From NCBI RefSeq assembly GCF_000252125.1, contig NZ_AHKF01000008.1:62001-126000 (forward strand): a stretch of 64,000 bases of DNA. Direction: 5' to 3'. Below the pieces are notes generated by a model. That model was not told the DNA's origin and did not search any database. It saw only the letters and a program-made list of their open reading frames with translations. Both the position numbers and the translations under genes were made by a program. Origin of the DNA: Flavobacterium frigoris PS1 (GTDB lineage: Bacteria; Bacteroidota; Bacteroidia; Flavobacteriales; Flavobacteriaceae). The stretch's first letter is position 1, and each line of letters begins with the position of its first letter. Shown here piece after piece: positions 39,024 through 49,031 of the stretch.

Positions 39024-42000
39024 ATGAAACCAAAGTTTAATCAAATTTTAATGCTGGTACTAGCATTAATTACGCAAATTACATTTGCGCAAGACAGAAG
39101 TGTTAGTGGTACCGTGTCTGACAATTCAGGTAAGCCACTACCTGGAGTAAGTGTTGTGGTAAAGGGTACCCAAAACAGTACCCAAACAGATTTTGACGGA
39201 AAATATTCTATCAAAGTATCGCCTACGGCAGTTTTATCGTTCTCTTACATTGGGACTGAAAAACAAGAAATTAAAGCAAACTCAACAACCATCAACGTTA
39301 AATTAAAAGACGCATCACAAAATCTTCAAGAAGTGGTTGTAATTGGTTATGGCGTTCAGAAAAAGAAAGACCTGACAAGTGCACAATCTTCCGTTAAAGG
39401 TAAAGATATTGAAGGGCTTGTGACCCCTAGTTTTGAAAGCCAATTAGCAGGTAGAGCATCAGGTGTACAAGTGACATCTTCAACTGGAATACTTGGGGAA
39501 GCTCCTAAAGTAAGGATTAGAGGTACAGCTTCAATATCATCCGGAACAAACCCACTATACGTGGTAGATGGCATGCCAATGTATTCAGGAGATATCGGAG
39601 GATACGCTAATACAAATGCACTTGGAGACATCAACCCAAATGACATTGAGTCATTTGAAATTTTAAAGGACGGTGCAGCGACAGCTATTTATGGTTCTCG
39701 TGCCGCAAATGGAGTCATTCTTATCACCACCAAAAAAGGTAAAAAAGGAGCAATGAAAGTGGCCTACAATGTAGTGACAGGTTTTGCATCGGCAACTAAA
39801 ACGCATGACCTACTAAAAACCGAAGACTTTTTAGTAATCGCTAATGAAAAAAGAACAAACAGAGCACAAACTCCTTGGGCAGCAGGAAATGAATTTGATA
39901 TTGACTGGCAGAAAGCGGTTCTTAATCAAAGTGCCTTTCAAATGGACCACAATCTTTCTTTTAGCGGTGGTTCAGACAAAACGAGATATTTCATGTCTAT
40001 GGGCTATACTACTCAAGAAGGTGTAGCTAAAGCTAATGAAATGCAAAGAATAACTTTGAGAACTAGTTTAGAGCATGATATAAATAATTGGCTTACCGTG
40101 GGTGGGTCTGTAGCAATTACAAGAACTCAATATGATGGATTAAACACCGGGAGAAACTCCTTATCTGGAAACATCTTCAATGCTATTAGACAACTTCCAA
40201 ACAATCCTATTTATGACGCTACAAATCCAACAGGATACAACATTAACTTAGCAACAGGTAACGTAGGACAAGGAACAAATTTACAACCAGTAGGTGACAA
40301 CATTTCTAATATTGTTTATGTTTTAGACAACAATAAATACAAGTCTAAAATCAACAGAATGTTAGTAAACACTTTTGCAACAGCAAAAATCACAAAAGAC
40401 CTTAGCTACAAGTTTCAAGCTAGTGCTGACAACCCTATTACTTCAGGTTTCTTATATTGGAACCCAATACACGGAGATGGTAGAGGATCTTTAGGAAGAT
40501 TACAAAATGACAACACTGAATTGTTAAGATGGAATATTCAAAACATCCTATCTTACAATAAAACATTCCTTGAAAAACACAATGTATCAGCTACTGCTGT
40601 TGCCGAGTTTCAGAAAGAAAAAAACGAACGCTTCTTTGGAAACGGAACTAACTTGTTAGACACCTTTTACAACCAAAACCTAGTAACTGGAGCTTATGGA
40701 ATTCAAGAATCTGGAGGTTCTGTAACTGAAGTAGGTATCGTATCTTACATTGGAAGACTTGCTTACAATTATGATGAAAGATACTTTCTAGGTGCTTCGA
40801 TAAGAAGAGATGGATTATCTAAATTAGACCCAAGCCAAAGATGGAATAACTTTACTGGATATTCAGCTGCTTGGAATATCGCAAACGAAGGATTTATGAA
40901 AGGAATTTCAAATACCGTTAATGATTTTAAAGTTAGAGCTTCTTATTCAGAAGTTGGTAACACCGAAATTGGATCATATCCCTATTTAGGATTAACATCA
41001 GCATCTAAATATGGTGATAACAACGGTATTGCATTCACACAATTTGGTAATAATATTTTACAATGGGAAACTAGTAAAAAAACAGATTTTGGTGTAGATT
41101 TAGCTTTATTTAACAATAAGTTAAAAATAGGATTCGATTATTTTAAAAATGACATCGATGGACTTGTATTAAGCGAACCAACCGCACCATCATTAGGAAT
41201 ACCTAGTAATAGAATCACAAAAAACGTAGGGTCATTATACAACAAAGGATATGAATTCTCTGCTGATTACACTATCGTTAACACAGGAGACTTAAGAATT
41301 AATGTAGGTGCAAACTTAACATTACAAACTAACGAAGTAACATCATTACCAAATGGTGGAGCTGACTTAATAGGTGGATCTTCAACAGACGTAAACATAT
41401 CTCCAAATATTATTATTAGAGAAGGTGAATCTGTGAACTCACTATACGGTTTTGAATATTGGGGTGTAAATCCAGCAAACGGAAATCCTGTTTACTATAA
41501 AGCAGATGGAACATTAGTACAAGGACTTCCTGTTACAGGAACATACAAAGTATTTGACCCAAACAATGGAGCTGATGTTTCAGTTGCTGGTACATTGGCT
41601 GCAACTGACAAAAAAGTATTAGGAGGAACATTACCAACTTATTTTGGTGGATTTAACTCTAAAATCACCTATAAAAACATAGACTTCGGATTTTTAGTGA
41701 GATTTAGCGGCGGTAATAAATTATTCAACTCAACTAGAAGAGATTTAGTCACACAAAATTTAAATAACAACGGAACTGAGATATTGGGAAGATGGCAAAG
41801 TGTTGAAAATCCTGGCGATGGGTGGACGCCACGACTTTATGCTGGTACAAACACCTTCTTAAACCAGTCAAGTAATGCTACTACCCGATTTGTAGAGAAC
41901 GGCGACTTTATTAGCTTAGACAATGTTACTTTAGGATATAGTCTTCCAAAATCATTACTTGCAAAAGCAAACTTATCAAACGTTAGATTTTTTGTTCAAG

Positions 42001-42125
42001 GTCAAAACCTAGTAATTATTACTAAGTACAAAGGTTTAAATCCAGAAATGGAAACTTTCGGTGTCGATTTGAACGGTACACCACGTGCAAAAGTTATCTC
42101 AATGGGTATTAACGTAAACTTATAA
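39024..42125 (+). CDS. SusC/RagA family TonB-linked outer membrane protein (locus 3)
   Basis: Importer barrel of 1033 residues. It has a signal peptide (MLVLALITQITFAQ), a regulatory-like domain (VSDNSGKPLPGVSVVVKGT, TDFDGKYSIK), a TonB-box-like VVVIGYGVQKKKDLTSAQSS, a plug with NPLYVVDGMPMYSG and ILKDGAATAIYGSRAANGV followed by ILITTKKG, and a barrel ending ISMGINVNL. It is farther from loci 1 and 2 than they are from each other, but its N-terminus and the ACTAATCGAAAATATTTA block before the ATG are still related. Substrate unknown; no enzyme genes flank it. Confidence 0.93.
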   Translation: MKPKFNQILMLVLALITQITFAQDRSVSGTVSDNSGKPLPGVSVVVKGTQNSTQTDFDGKYSIKVSPTAVLSFSYIGTEKQEIKANSTTINVKLKDASQNLQEVVVIGYGVQKKKDLTSAQSSVKGKDIEGLVTPSFESQLAGRASGVQVTSSTGILGEAPKVRIRGTASISSGTNPLYVVDGMPMYSGDIGGYANTNALGDINPNDIESFEILKDGAATAIYGSRAANGVILITTKKGKKGAMKVAYNVVTGFASATKTHDLLKTEDFLVIANEKRTNRAQTPWAAGNEFDIDWQKAVLNQSAFQMDHNLSFSGGSDKTRYFMSMGYTTQEGVAKANEMQRITLRTSLEHDINNWLTVGGSVAITRTQYDGLNTGRNSLSGNIFNAIRQLPNNPIYDATNPTGYNINLATGNVGQGTNLQPVGDNISNIVYVLDNNKYKSKINRMLVNTFATAKITKDLSYKFQASADNPITSGFLYWNPIHGDGRGSLGRLQNDNTELLRWNIQNILSYNKTFLEKHNVSATAVAEFQKEKNERFFGNGTNLLDTFYNQNLVTGAYGIQESGGSVTEVGIVSYIGRLAYNYDERYFLGASIRRDGLSKLDPSQRWNNFTGYSAAWNIANEGFMKGISNTVNDFKVRASYSEVGNTEIGSYPYLGLTSASKYGDNNGIAFTQFGNNILQWETSKKTDFGVDLALFNNKLKIGFDYFKNDIDGLVLSEPTAPSLGIPSNRITKNVGSLYNKGYEFSADYTIVNTGDLRINVGANLTLQTNEVTSLPNGGADLIGGSSTDVNISPNIIIREGESVNSLYGFEYWGVNPANGNPVYYKADGTLVQGLPVTGTYKVFDPNNGADVSVAGTLAATDKKVLGGTLPTYFGGFNSKITYKNIDFGFLVRFSGGNKLFNSTRRDLVTQNLNNNGTEILGRWQSVENPGDGWTPRLYAGTNTFLNQSSNATTRFVENGDFISLDNVTLGYSLPKSLLAKANLSNVRFFVQGQNLVIITKYKGLNPEMETFGVDLNGTPRAKVISMGINVNL

Positions 42126-42129
42126 AAAA

Positions 42130-43683
42130 ATGAAAATCTTATTAAAAATTATAGCAGGAGGAATACTTGTATTCGGAATGAATTCATGTAATGAAGATAC
42201 CATATTGGATTTAACTCCGATAAACAACATCTCCATTGATGCGGCTTTTTCTTCGCCGTCTTTAATTGAAAGCTCAATTAACGGTATGTATAATGCGGCA
42301 GCAATAGGACAGTACAACAGTACCGATCCAAATGCAGGTCGAGGATATGTATGGGGAGCTGCATTTGTACAACAAAACGAAGCAAGAGGAGAAGATGCTG
42401 TTAACACACAAACTTTTTACCAACTTACTTACCAATCTACTTATGATGCAGGAACTGCTAATAACGTGTATTACTGGATTGATGGATATCGTTTGATAAA
42501 CAGATGTAACTTAGTAATTGACGGAGTAACTGGAGCTGTTGCCAAAGGAATCATTACTCAGGCTGTTGCTAACGATTATATTGGACAAGCAAAATTTTTA
42601 CGAGCAATCACGCATTTCGAGTTGCTCGCACAATTTGCAAGGCCTTATAACTTCAGTGTTGGAGCTACACACCTAGGAATTCCTTATAGAGAAATAGGCA
42701 TTGATACTCAAGCAGAAATTGATTCAGAACTACTAAAACCTCGTAACACGGTGGCGGAATGTTATACAAAAATAATTGCTGATTTAAATGACGCAGAAAC
42801 TTTGATCACTAATACTACACTTACAAAAGCATCTAAAAAAGCTGCAATTGCGTTCAAAACAAGAGTGTACCTACACAAAAGAGATTGGGATAACGTTATT
42901 AATGAAGGCCTTAAATTAAATGGTGGATATACCTTAACTGCTACACCTAGTGGTCCATTTGCAAATAGTTATTCAAATACTGAATCTATATTTTCAATCC
43001 TACATTCTTCAACTTTGAACCCTGGTGTAAATGCCGCTCTTGCTTCTCAATTCAAAAGAAGACTCTTAATTGGTATTAGTCCTATTATCTGGAGAGATCC
43101 AAGTTGGTTAGTAGATGACAAACGTAGAGATGAGACTCCAGCTACTGGTATGGTCTTTACGAGTGGAGGTGTTAAGTATACAAACAAATATAGAGACGAC
43201 GTTAATTATACCGATGCAGCTCCTATTATTAGATACGCAGAAGTAGTCCTTAACATGGCTGAGGCTTATGCACGTAAATCCACTCCAGATTTAACTTCTG
43301 CCCTAACAAGACTTAACAGTGTTAGAAACAGATCTCTAGCATTACCACTAACTCAAGCATATACTGCATTAAGTTTTCCAACAGCAAAAACAATGGTTGG
43401 AGCTATTTTAAAAGAACGCAGAATTGAATTTTTATTGGAAGGACGTCGTTGGAACGACATCATCAGATTACAAAATGACGATATGTTTCCTATTGACGGT
43501 ATACCTGCAAAGGTAGCCAGTGGAAACCCAGCTGCATCTGCTTATACTCTAGGAACTCCTTACACAGGACCTTACGGTGAAGCAGCAATACCAAGCTCTG
43601 ATAAAAGAGTTCTATGGCCTATACCCTTGTTAGAAACCACTAACAATCCAACGTTATTAGCTCAACAAAACCCAGGCTGGTAA
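42130..43683 (+). CDS. SusD/RagB family nutrient-binding lipoprotein (locus 3)
   Basis: Lid lipoprotein of 517 residues with lipobox Cys20 (GMNSC) followed by Asn-Glu-Asp. It shows the classical RagB/SusD pattern: NNISIDAAFSSPSLIESSIN, GQAKFLRAITHFELLAQFAR, PRNTVAECYTKIIADLNDAE, and the C-terminal ILKERRIEFLLEGRRWNDII and PIPLLETTNNP. It is therefore of a different SusD type from loci 1 and 2. It begins four bases after susC and is followed by a terminator. Confidence 0.93.
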   Translation: MKILLKIIAGGILVFGMNSCNEDTILDLTPINNISIDAAFSSPSLIESSINGMYNAAAIGQYNSTDPNAGRGYVWGAAFVQQNEARGEDAVNTQTFYQLTYQSTYDAGTANNVYYWIDGYRLINRCNLVIDGVTGAVAKGIITQAVANDYIGQAKFLRAITHFELLAQFARPYNFSVGATHLGIPYREIGIDTQAEIDSELLKPRNTVAECYTKIIADLNDAETLITNTTLTKASKKAAIAFKTRVYLHKRDWDNVINEGLKLNGGYTLTATPSGPFANSYSNTESIFSILHSSTLNPGVNAALASQFKRRLLIGISPIIWRDPSWLVDDKRRDETPATGMVFTSGGVKYTNKYRDDVNYTDAAPIIRYAEVVLNMAEAYARKSTPDLTSALTRLNSVRNRSLALPLTQAYTALSFPTAKTMVGAILKERRIEFLLEGRRWNDIIRLQNDDMFPIDGIPAKVASGNPAASAYTLGTPYTGPYGEAAIPSSDKRVLWPIPLLETTNNPTLLAQQNPGW

Positions 43684-43705
43684 TTAACCATAATCAATAA
43701 TACTG

Positions 43706-43741
43706 AACCGTCTAAATTAATTTTTAGGCGGTTTTTTTTTC
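43706..43741 (+). terminator. Intrinsic terminator of SusCD locus 3
   Basis: An 11-base-pair stem with one G-U pair (43706-43716 with 43723-43733) is followed by a run of T, 23 bases after the SusD stop. Confidence 0.9.
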
Positions 43742-43866
43742 ATACCTAAAATAATTAAAGATTATAGCCCTCTGTAATCTGATGTACTACTAAAAAAACC
43801 TAAACGAGTCAAATCAGTATTGCTAATCAGGCATTACTATTTTTTAGTGCCCCCTTCCACTCCTAT

Positions 43867-44652
43867 TCACGATTCTGATTCTGACTCTAAATCAATATTT
43901 GCAACATGGCTATAATTTAAGTCTGCTGCATAGCTCAAGGTACTACTTGATGTAAAATACGGCAGTTCCGATTCCTCCTCAACTACAGGAGGCAAATTCA
44001 CAAAATTGCCGTTTTCATCAAAACGTTGCATAAATTTATCTTTAGCAGCTACAAAATCAGGCTTTTCCCAATCGTATTTTACTTCCTTTTTATATTCGGG
44101 AGTTTTGTAAATAAACGAAAGAACAAAACCGGTTACCAATCCTGCCAAATGTCCTTCCCACGAAATGGAATTATCCACTTCTGGAAAAACATACCAGAGC
44201 ATCCCTCCATACAACATAATCACTGTTAACGACAGCGCAATTAGACGGTAATATTTTGTAAATAGCCCTTTAAAAAAAATAAAACTGACTAGAACATAAA
44301 TCAACCCACTGGCTCCTATATGGTAATTTTCTCTTCCAATAATCCATGTTAACAGTCCAGAAAACAAAATGCCATAACCGATAACATAAAAAGATTGTTT
44401 AGCATAAAAAAACTGCAATGCCGCTAATAGAGCCAACAAAGGAATCGAGTTGTTGTAAAGGTGACTGATATCTGAATGTATAAATGGGCTAAAGATAATT
44501 CCCTGTAATCCAGAAACAGTTCGTGGCAATATACCATTGACATCGAAGTCAAAACCAAATCGAACTTCTAACCAATAGATAAACCACAAAAACAATACAA
44601 AAAAGAGCGGCAGGCCTACGACAGAGTTGCTGAATTTAAAATGTTTGTCCAT
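43867..44652 (-). CDS. Rhomboid family intramembrane serine protease
   Basis: A 261-residue inner-membrane protein with about six transmembrane segments. The catalytic Ser115 lies in HIGASGLIYV and the catalytic His168 in SWEGHLAGLVTG; the HLYNN motif at 64-68 in the second segment supports the oxyanion site. After the last segment a hydrophilic tail of about 75 residues, acidic at its end, lies in the cytoplasm or periplasm. The substrate is unknown. It is divergent from rarA, with 324 bases between them, and has no operon partner. Confidence 0.9.
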   Translation of the reverse strand: MDKHFKFSNSVVGLPLFFVLFLWFIYWLEVRFGFDFDVNGILPRTVSGLQGIIFSPFIHSDISHLYNNSIPLLALLAALQFFYAKQSFYVIGYGILFSGLLTWIIGRENYHIGASGLIYVLVSFIFFKGLFTKYYRLIALSLTVIMLYGGMLWYVFPEVDNSISWEGHLAGLVTGFVLSFIYKTPEYKKEVKYDWEKPDFVAAKDKFMQRFDENGNFVNLPPVVEEESELPYFTSSSTLSYAADLNYSHVANIDLESESES

Positions 44653-44773
44653 TAGTCTAAGTTTTGAATTTTGGTTAGCTCACATATTTACAAAGAAACT
44701 ACCTCAAAAATTTATCCATATGCAATTTAATGCTATTTTGTCAGTTCCAATAAATAGTTGTTGTAAAAAAAAC

Positions 44774-44859
44774 TAGCCCAGATAGAAGTGAAAATCCTTT
44801 TTACTTCATTTTTTTAAAATGAAATAAAAAGATTGCAACGGATAGCTGGAATTGGCTCC
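44774..44859 (+). repeat. Intergenic repeat, best-preserved copy
   Basis: Begins TAGCCCAGATAGAAGTGAAA and ends AACGGATAGCTGG plus AATTGGCTCC. ATCCTTTTT and AAAAAGATT face each other around a central hairpin (TTACTTCATTTT with AAAATGAAATAA). It lies in the 324-base gap between the divergent rhomboid and rarA genes. Related copies are at 5386, 52401 and 55961. Confidence 0.75.
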
Positions 44860-44924
44860 AAGAAAAAAGAAACCTATATTAAAAAGTAGAACGCAAAAAA
44901 TTGAGTAATTTTACATTTCTTAAA

Positions 44925-44962
44925 CTGAATTTAAGATGATGATTAATGAATATTAAATTCAG
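44925..44962 (+). promoter_or_regulatory. Inverted repeat just before rarA
   Basis: A perfect ten-base inverted repeat (CTGAATTTAA 44925-44934, TTAAATTCAG 44953-44962) with an 18-base loop ends 14 bases before the rarA ATG. It lies where a repressor site or an RNA hairpin over the start region would act. No promoter consensus was found nearby. Confidence 0.4.
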
Positions 44963-44976
44963 ATGCATAAAAACAA

Positions 44977-46254
44977 ATGGAAGCACCTTTAGCAGAACGC
45001 ATACGCCCACAGAAACTAGAAGACTACATCAGTCAAGCTCATCTTATAGGCCCTAACGGATCATTGACTCAACAAATCGCAAAAGGGATTATCCCTTCAT
45101 TGATATTGTGGGGACCGCCAGGAACAGGAAAAACCACTTTAGCACAAATTATTGCCCAAGAATCAAAACGGCCGTTTTATATTTTGAGCGCGATCAATTC
45201 CGGAGTGAAGGACATTCGTGACGTTATTGAAAAAGCAAAACAAAGCGGAGGGCTTTTTACAGCCAAAAACCCAATTTTATTTATTGATGAAATCCATAGA
45301 TTTAGCAAATCGCAACAAGATTCCTTATTAGCTGCTGTAGAAAAAGGATGGATTACACTAATTGGAGCTACTACAGAAAACCCCAGTTTTGAAGTAATTC
45401 CCGCTTTACTATCGCGTTGTCAAGTTTATATTTTAAATGCGTTTACAAAATCAGATTTGGAATCTCTTTTGCAACGCGCTTTGAAAACAGACACTTTTTT
45501 ATCGACAAAAAATATTGAATTAAAGGAGACAGAAGCTTTATTGCGTCTTTCTGGAGGAGATGGACGCAAACTATTGAATATTTTTGAACTTGTCATAAAC
45601 GCCGCTGCTGAAGACGAAATTGTAATCACTAATGATAGAGTTTTTCAACTAGTGCAGCAAAATACAGTACTATACGACAAAAGTGGCGAGCAGCATTATG
45701 ATATCGTTTCGGCATTTATAAAATCGATCCGAGGAAGTGATCCCAATGGAGCCGTATACTGGCTAGCCCGAATGATTGAAGGTGGCGAAGATGTGAAATT
45801 CATTGCTAGACGCATGCTAATCCTCTCGAGTGAAGATATTGGCAATGCTAACCCAACGGCCTTCATAATGGCCAACAATACCTTTCAGGCTGTTACCACG
45901 ATAGGTTATCCGGAAAGCAGAATTATATTAAGTCAATGCGCCATCTATTTAGCAACCTCTCCTAAAAGTAACGCTTCTTACATGGCAATTGGGACTGCCC
46001 AACAATTAGTGAAACAAACGGGGGATTTGTCTGTTCCGATACATTTACGCAATGCACCCACTAAGTTGATGAAAGAATTAGGCTATGGTGATGAGTACAA
46101 ATACTCACATGATTATGCCAATAATTTTGCAGAACAAGAATTCCTTCCTAAGGAACTAAGTAATAAAGCAATTTATGTTCCAGGAAGTAATTCACGGGAA
46201 AATACGACACGGGAATTCCTAAAAAACCGTTGGAAAAATAAATATGGTTATTAA
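44977..46254 (+). CDS. rarA: Replication-associated recombination protein A (RarA/MgsA)
   Basis: AAA+ ATPase acting at stalled replication forks, related to clamp-loader subunits. The 425 residues include Walker A GPPGTGKTT (46-54), Walker B LFIDEIHRF with Asp104 and Glu105, sensor 1 IGATTENPSF, the Arg finger region ALLSRCQVY and the C-terminal tetramerisation domain with SEDIGNANPTA and QCAIYLATSPKSNASYMAIG. MEAPLAERIRPQKLEDYISQ is the usual start. It ends at a shared bidirectional terminator. Confidence 0.95.
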   Translation: MEAPLAERIRPQKLEDYISQAHLIGPNGSLTQQIAKGIIPSLILWGPPGTGKTTLAQIIAQESKRPFYILSAINSGVKDIRDVIEKAKQSGGLFTAKNPILFIDEIHRFSKSQQDSLLAAVEKGWITLIGATTENPSFEVIPALLSRCQVYILNAFTKSDLESLLQRALKTDTFLSTKNIELKETEALLRLSGGDGRKLLNIFELVINAAAEDEIVITNDRVFQLVQQNTVLYDKSGEQHYDIVSAFIKSIRGSDPNGAVYWLARMIEGGEDVKFIARRMLILSSEDIGNANPTAFIMANNTFQAVTTIGYPESRIILSQCAIYLATSPKSNASYMAIGTAQQLVKQTGDLSVPIHLRNAPTKLMKELGYGDEYKYSHDYANNFAEQEFLPKELSNKAIYVPGSNSRENTTREFLKNRWKNKYGY

Positions 46255-46257
46255 CCA

Positions 46258-46300
46258 ATAAAAAAGCAGCTTATCCATAATAGACAAGCTGCTTCTTTAT
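46258..46300. terminator. Bidirectional terminator between rarA and the converging gene
   Basis: A nine-base-pair stem (46264-46272 with 46286-46294) has A-rich and T-rich flanks, so it can serve rarA on the plus strand and the minus-strand gene ending at 46318. Confidence 0.8.
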
Positions 46301-46317
46301 TGTTTATTCGCTTTAAA

Positions 46318-47091
46318 CTAAAACTTAACATCTATTTTTTCAGAAAACAAGGTTCCATTTTTGTAATATTCAAAAAACCAAACTCCCTCTTTTAATACTA
46401 ATACGCCGTTATTACCGTCTTTTTCAGCAATGAAATTAGATTCATTTGAGGTCTTGTAAACCTTCATCACCACTTTTGGCGTAGTGTCGACCAACTGATA
46501 TCCATTTGCTATTGGTTGTGCATACAAAGCACCGGAACTTTGAACTGCAACCTTTGGTGCAACTACAGCAGTCGGCGTCACTTTATTTGCAACAGCAGCT
46601 ACCTCTTTTACCTCAACCGTAGTAGATTGCTCCTTAACAGGAGCTGCAGCATTTTTCATCTCTTTTACTGCCCCTGCATATTGATAACCCAAGCTTCCTA
46701 TTGAAACAAAAGCCTTATCTAAAGCCTCACTATAAGCAAGTTGATAATCCTTTTCTTTACTAATTCCCGTTTCAGATTCATAAATAACTTTGCCATAACA
46801 ATCTTTTAAAACAGCATGTAATTTTGTTGTCAAAAAAGACTTTTCTTTGATTACATCAAAATACATTAAATCACATCTTTCTGTAGTAACAGCTAAGTGT
46901 TCATTTTCATAGTAAGCCTCAAAACCTGCTTTATTAAGGTTGAACTTAGACAGAGTAGCTAAACGATATTGATTATCTGTTCGCATAAACTCATATTTTA
47001 AAGGAATAATTACATACTTGTAATTATTAATCGATTGTGAGAAACCGTATGTAGAGATCAATGCAACCAGTAATAATAGTACTTTTTTCAT
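46318..47091 (-). CDS. Exported protein of unknown function
   Basis: A 257-residue protein with a clear Sec signal peptide (MKKVLLLLVALISTYGFSQ). After it NNYKYVIIPLKYEFMRTDNQ suggests a conserved flavobacterial family. The middle, at about residues 155-185, is Ala- and Val-rich low-complexity sequence, and the C-terminal 70 residues are beta rich (EKDGNNGVLVLKEGVWFFEY). I know of no function. It lies four bases downstream of the YjjG-type gene and may be in an operon with it and radC. Confidence 0.75.
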   Translation of the reverse strand: MKKVLLLLVALISTYGFSQSINNYKYVIIPLKYEFMRTDNQYRLATLSKFNLNKAGFEAYYENEHLAVTTERCDLMYFDVIKEKSFLTTKLHAVLKDCYGKVIYESETGISKEKDYQLAYSEALDKAFVSIGSLGYQYAGAVKEMKNAAAPVKEQSTTVEVKEVAAVANKVTPTAVVAPKVAVQSSGALYAQPIANGYQLVDTTPKVVMKVYKTSNESNFIAEKDGNNGVLVLKEGVWFFEYYKNGTLFSEKIDVKF

Positions 47092-47094
47092 AAT

Positions 47095-47784
47095 TTATAA
47101 ATAATTTTTTAATTCTAATAAATGGTTAATTTGTTTTATGTGCTTCCCAACAGGACTAGGTGTTTCATTAAAAAAAATGGCATCTAATCCAATATCTAAA
47201 GCGCCCTGTACATCCGCTTCGATCGAATCACCTATCATAATACTATTTTCTTTTTTGGCCTTGGCTAAATCTAACGCATACTCAAAAATGATAGGGTTGG
47301 GTTTCTTAACTCCCGCCATTTCTGAATTAGTAACGGTATGAAAATAATTAACCAATTTTGAATTACTAATCTTTCTATGCTGAACATCAGCAAAACCATT
47401 AGTAATGATATGAAGCTTGTACTTTTGATTTAAATAATCCAAAATTTCAAAAGCGCCATCAAAAAGATGATTGTTATCCGGTAAATATTGAATGTATTCA
47501 TCAGCAATCAAATCGATGTCTTTATCTGATATATCATAATCCAATGCATCGAATGACTGTTTCAATCTGTTATAACGTAATTCTTGATGTGAAATTTTAT
47601 CGTATTGGAACAATTTCCAACATGCTTGATTTATTGGCACATATTTCCCTATAAAAGTCTTTATTTCAATTGCAGGATGGCTTTTACTAAATATCTTTTC
47701 AAAAGTGATTTCTGAATTTTTATCAAAATCCCAAAGGGTATGATCTAAATCAAAAAAAACATCTTTTATATTATCAATCTTCAT
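47095..47784 (-). CDS. HAD-family nucleotidase, YjjG type
   Basis: A haloacid-dehalogenase-fold phosphatase of 229 residues, probably removing phosphate from pyrimidine nucleotides as YjjG does. Motif I is FFDLDHTLWDF with Asp12 and Asp14, motif II HIITNGFADVQ, motif III the Lys in AGVKKPNPIIF, and motif IV SIMIGDSIEADVQGALD. The cap is the helical type between motifs I and II. The Trp-Asp-Phe after motif I is typical of YjjG. The exact substrate is inferred. It is 18 bases downstream of radC on the same strand. Confidence 0.88.
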   Translation of the reverse strand: MKIDNIKDVFFDLDHTLWDFDKNSEITFEKIFSKSHPAIEIKTFIGKYVPINQACWKLFQYDKISHQELRYNRLKQSFDALDYDISDKDIDLIADEYIQYLPDNNHLFDGAFEILDYLNQKYKLHIITNGFADVQHRKISNSKLVNYFHTVTNSEMAGVKKPNPIIFEYALDLAKAKKENSIMIGDSIEADVQGALDIGLDAIFFNETPSPVGKHIKQINHLLELKNYL

Positions 47785-47802
47785 TATACTTTTAATTTAC
47801 TA

Positions 47803-48495
47803 TTAAAAAATTCCTTCATCAACAAAACTATAATAACTGGTTTCTGTAACAATCAAATGATCTAAAACTTTAATTTCTAAGCTGTCACCGGCTATTTTTA
47901 ATTTTTTGGTTATTTGTTTGTCAGCATCACTGGGAATCAATGTTCCTGACGGATGGTTGTGGCATAAAATTAAAGCTGTGGCGCCTATTTCAAGTGCATT
48001 TTTAAAGACCAATCGCACATCAACCAAAGTGCCGGTTATTCCTCCTTTACTTAATTGTGATTTTGAAAGCACTTTATTAGAATTATTCAAATAAACGATC
48101 CAGAATTCCTCGTGCGGTAACTCTCCAATGATAGGCTGCATCAATTCAAATATCGCTTTGCTAGAAGTGATTTTAATCAACTCAACAGCATCTTCAGTTC
48201 TTCGGCGCCTTCCTAACTCGAGAGCAGCAATAATGGAGATGGCCTTAGCCTCTCCTATTCCTTTGAACTCCATCAATTGAGAAATTGTCAACTTACCCAA
48301 AGCATTCAGGTTATTACTTACACTCTTCAAAATCCGCTTACTTAATTCAACTGCCGATTCATTTCGGCTTCCCGAACCAATCAAAATAGCAATCAATTCA
48401 GCGTCACTTAATGCGCTTTTGCCTTTAAGCATTAGTTTTTCACGTGGCTTGTCGTCTTCGGACCAATGGGTAATGGGAAAGTTATTTTGTTCCAC
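47803..48495 (-). CDS. radC: RadC family JAB-domain protein
   Basis: A 230-residue protein with a helix-hairpin-helix region (about 65-90, LMEFKGIGEAKAISIIAAL) and a C-terminal JAB/MPN domain. The putative zinc ligands His179, His181 and Asp192 lie in CHNHPSGTLIPSDAD. Despite the name, a direct DNA repair role has not been proven for RadC. The start MEQNNFPITHWSEDDKPREK fits the family. It probably heads a short unit with the nucleotidase gene downstream. Confidence 0.92.
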   Translation of the reverse strand: MEQNNFPITHWSEDDKPREKLMLKGKSALSDAELIAILIGSGSRNESAVELSKRILKSVSNNLNALGKLTISQLMEFKGIGEAKAISIIAALELGRRRRTEDAVELIKITSSKAIFELMQPIIGELPHEEFWIVYLNNSNKVLSKSQLSKGGITGTLVDVRLVFKNALEIGATALILCHNHPSGTLIPSDADKQITKKLKIAGDSLEIKVLDHLIVTETSYYSFVDEGIF

Positions 48496-48564
48496 GTTTC
48501 AAGATTTAAATTAATCCAACTGCCAACGCTAATTATTACTTTAAGTCCAATATCACAACTGAAT

Positions 48565-49023
48565 TTAAATGTGTTTTCTCATACAAATACTATTTTCCAA
48601 CCCAATATAAGGCGCATAATTGTCAGTGATCACATAGCCCACTTTTTGATACATCTTAATCGCCGCTTTTTGTTTGTATAACGTCTCCAAAACAGCAAAC
48701 GAAAATTCCTTTTCCTTAGCCCAAGACTCCAATTCCTGTAACATATTCTGAGCCAATCCTTTTCCTCTTTCTTCAACCGAAACAAACATACGTTTTATTT
48801 CGATTGTATCTTTATTATATTTCTTAAAGCAAGCGCAAGCAACAGCCACGTCATTAACATAAACTATTACCACATTAGGATTCAACTCGATGATGTTATT
48901 CCCCCAATAATTCGATTTTAATTCAGGATATGCCTCCCACAAACTCTTATCCAAAGCACCAACTAAGGCAATAAAATCTTTATTCTCAGATGTCGTTTTT
49001 ACGATTTTAATTTGATCTCCCAT
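48565..49023 (-). CDS. GNAT family N-acetyltransferase
   Basis: A 152-residue single-domain acetyltransferase. The acetyl-CoA binding motif A is at about residues 77-97 (IKRMFVSVEERGKGLAQNML), followed by SFAVLETLYKQKAAIKMYQK, motif B. Substrate cannot be read from the sequence. It lies eight bases after mpl on the same strand, so it is likely co-transcribed with that peptidoglycan-recycling gene, but a functional link is not shown. Confidence 0.85.
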   Translation of the reverse strand: MGDQIKIVKTTSENKDFIALVGALDKSLWEAYPELKSNYWGNNIIELNPNVVIVYVNDVAVACACFKKYNKDTIEIKRMFVSVEERGKGLAQNMLQELESWAKEKEFSFAVLETLYKQKAAIKMYQKVGYVITDNYAPYIGLENSICMRKHI

Positions 49024-49031
49024 CGTATAGA

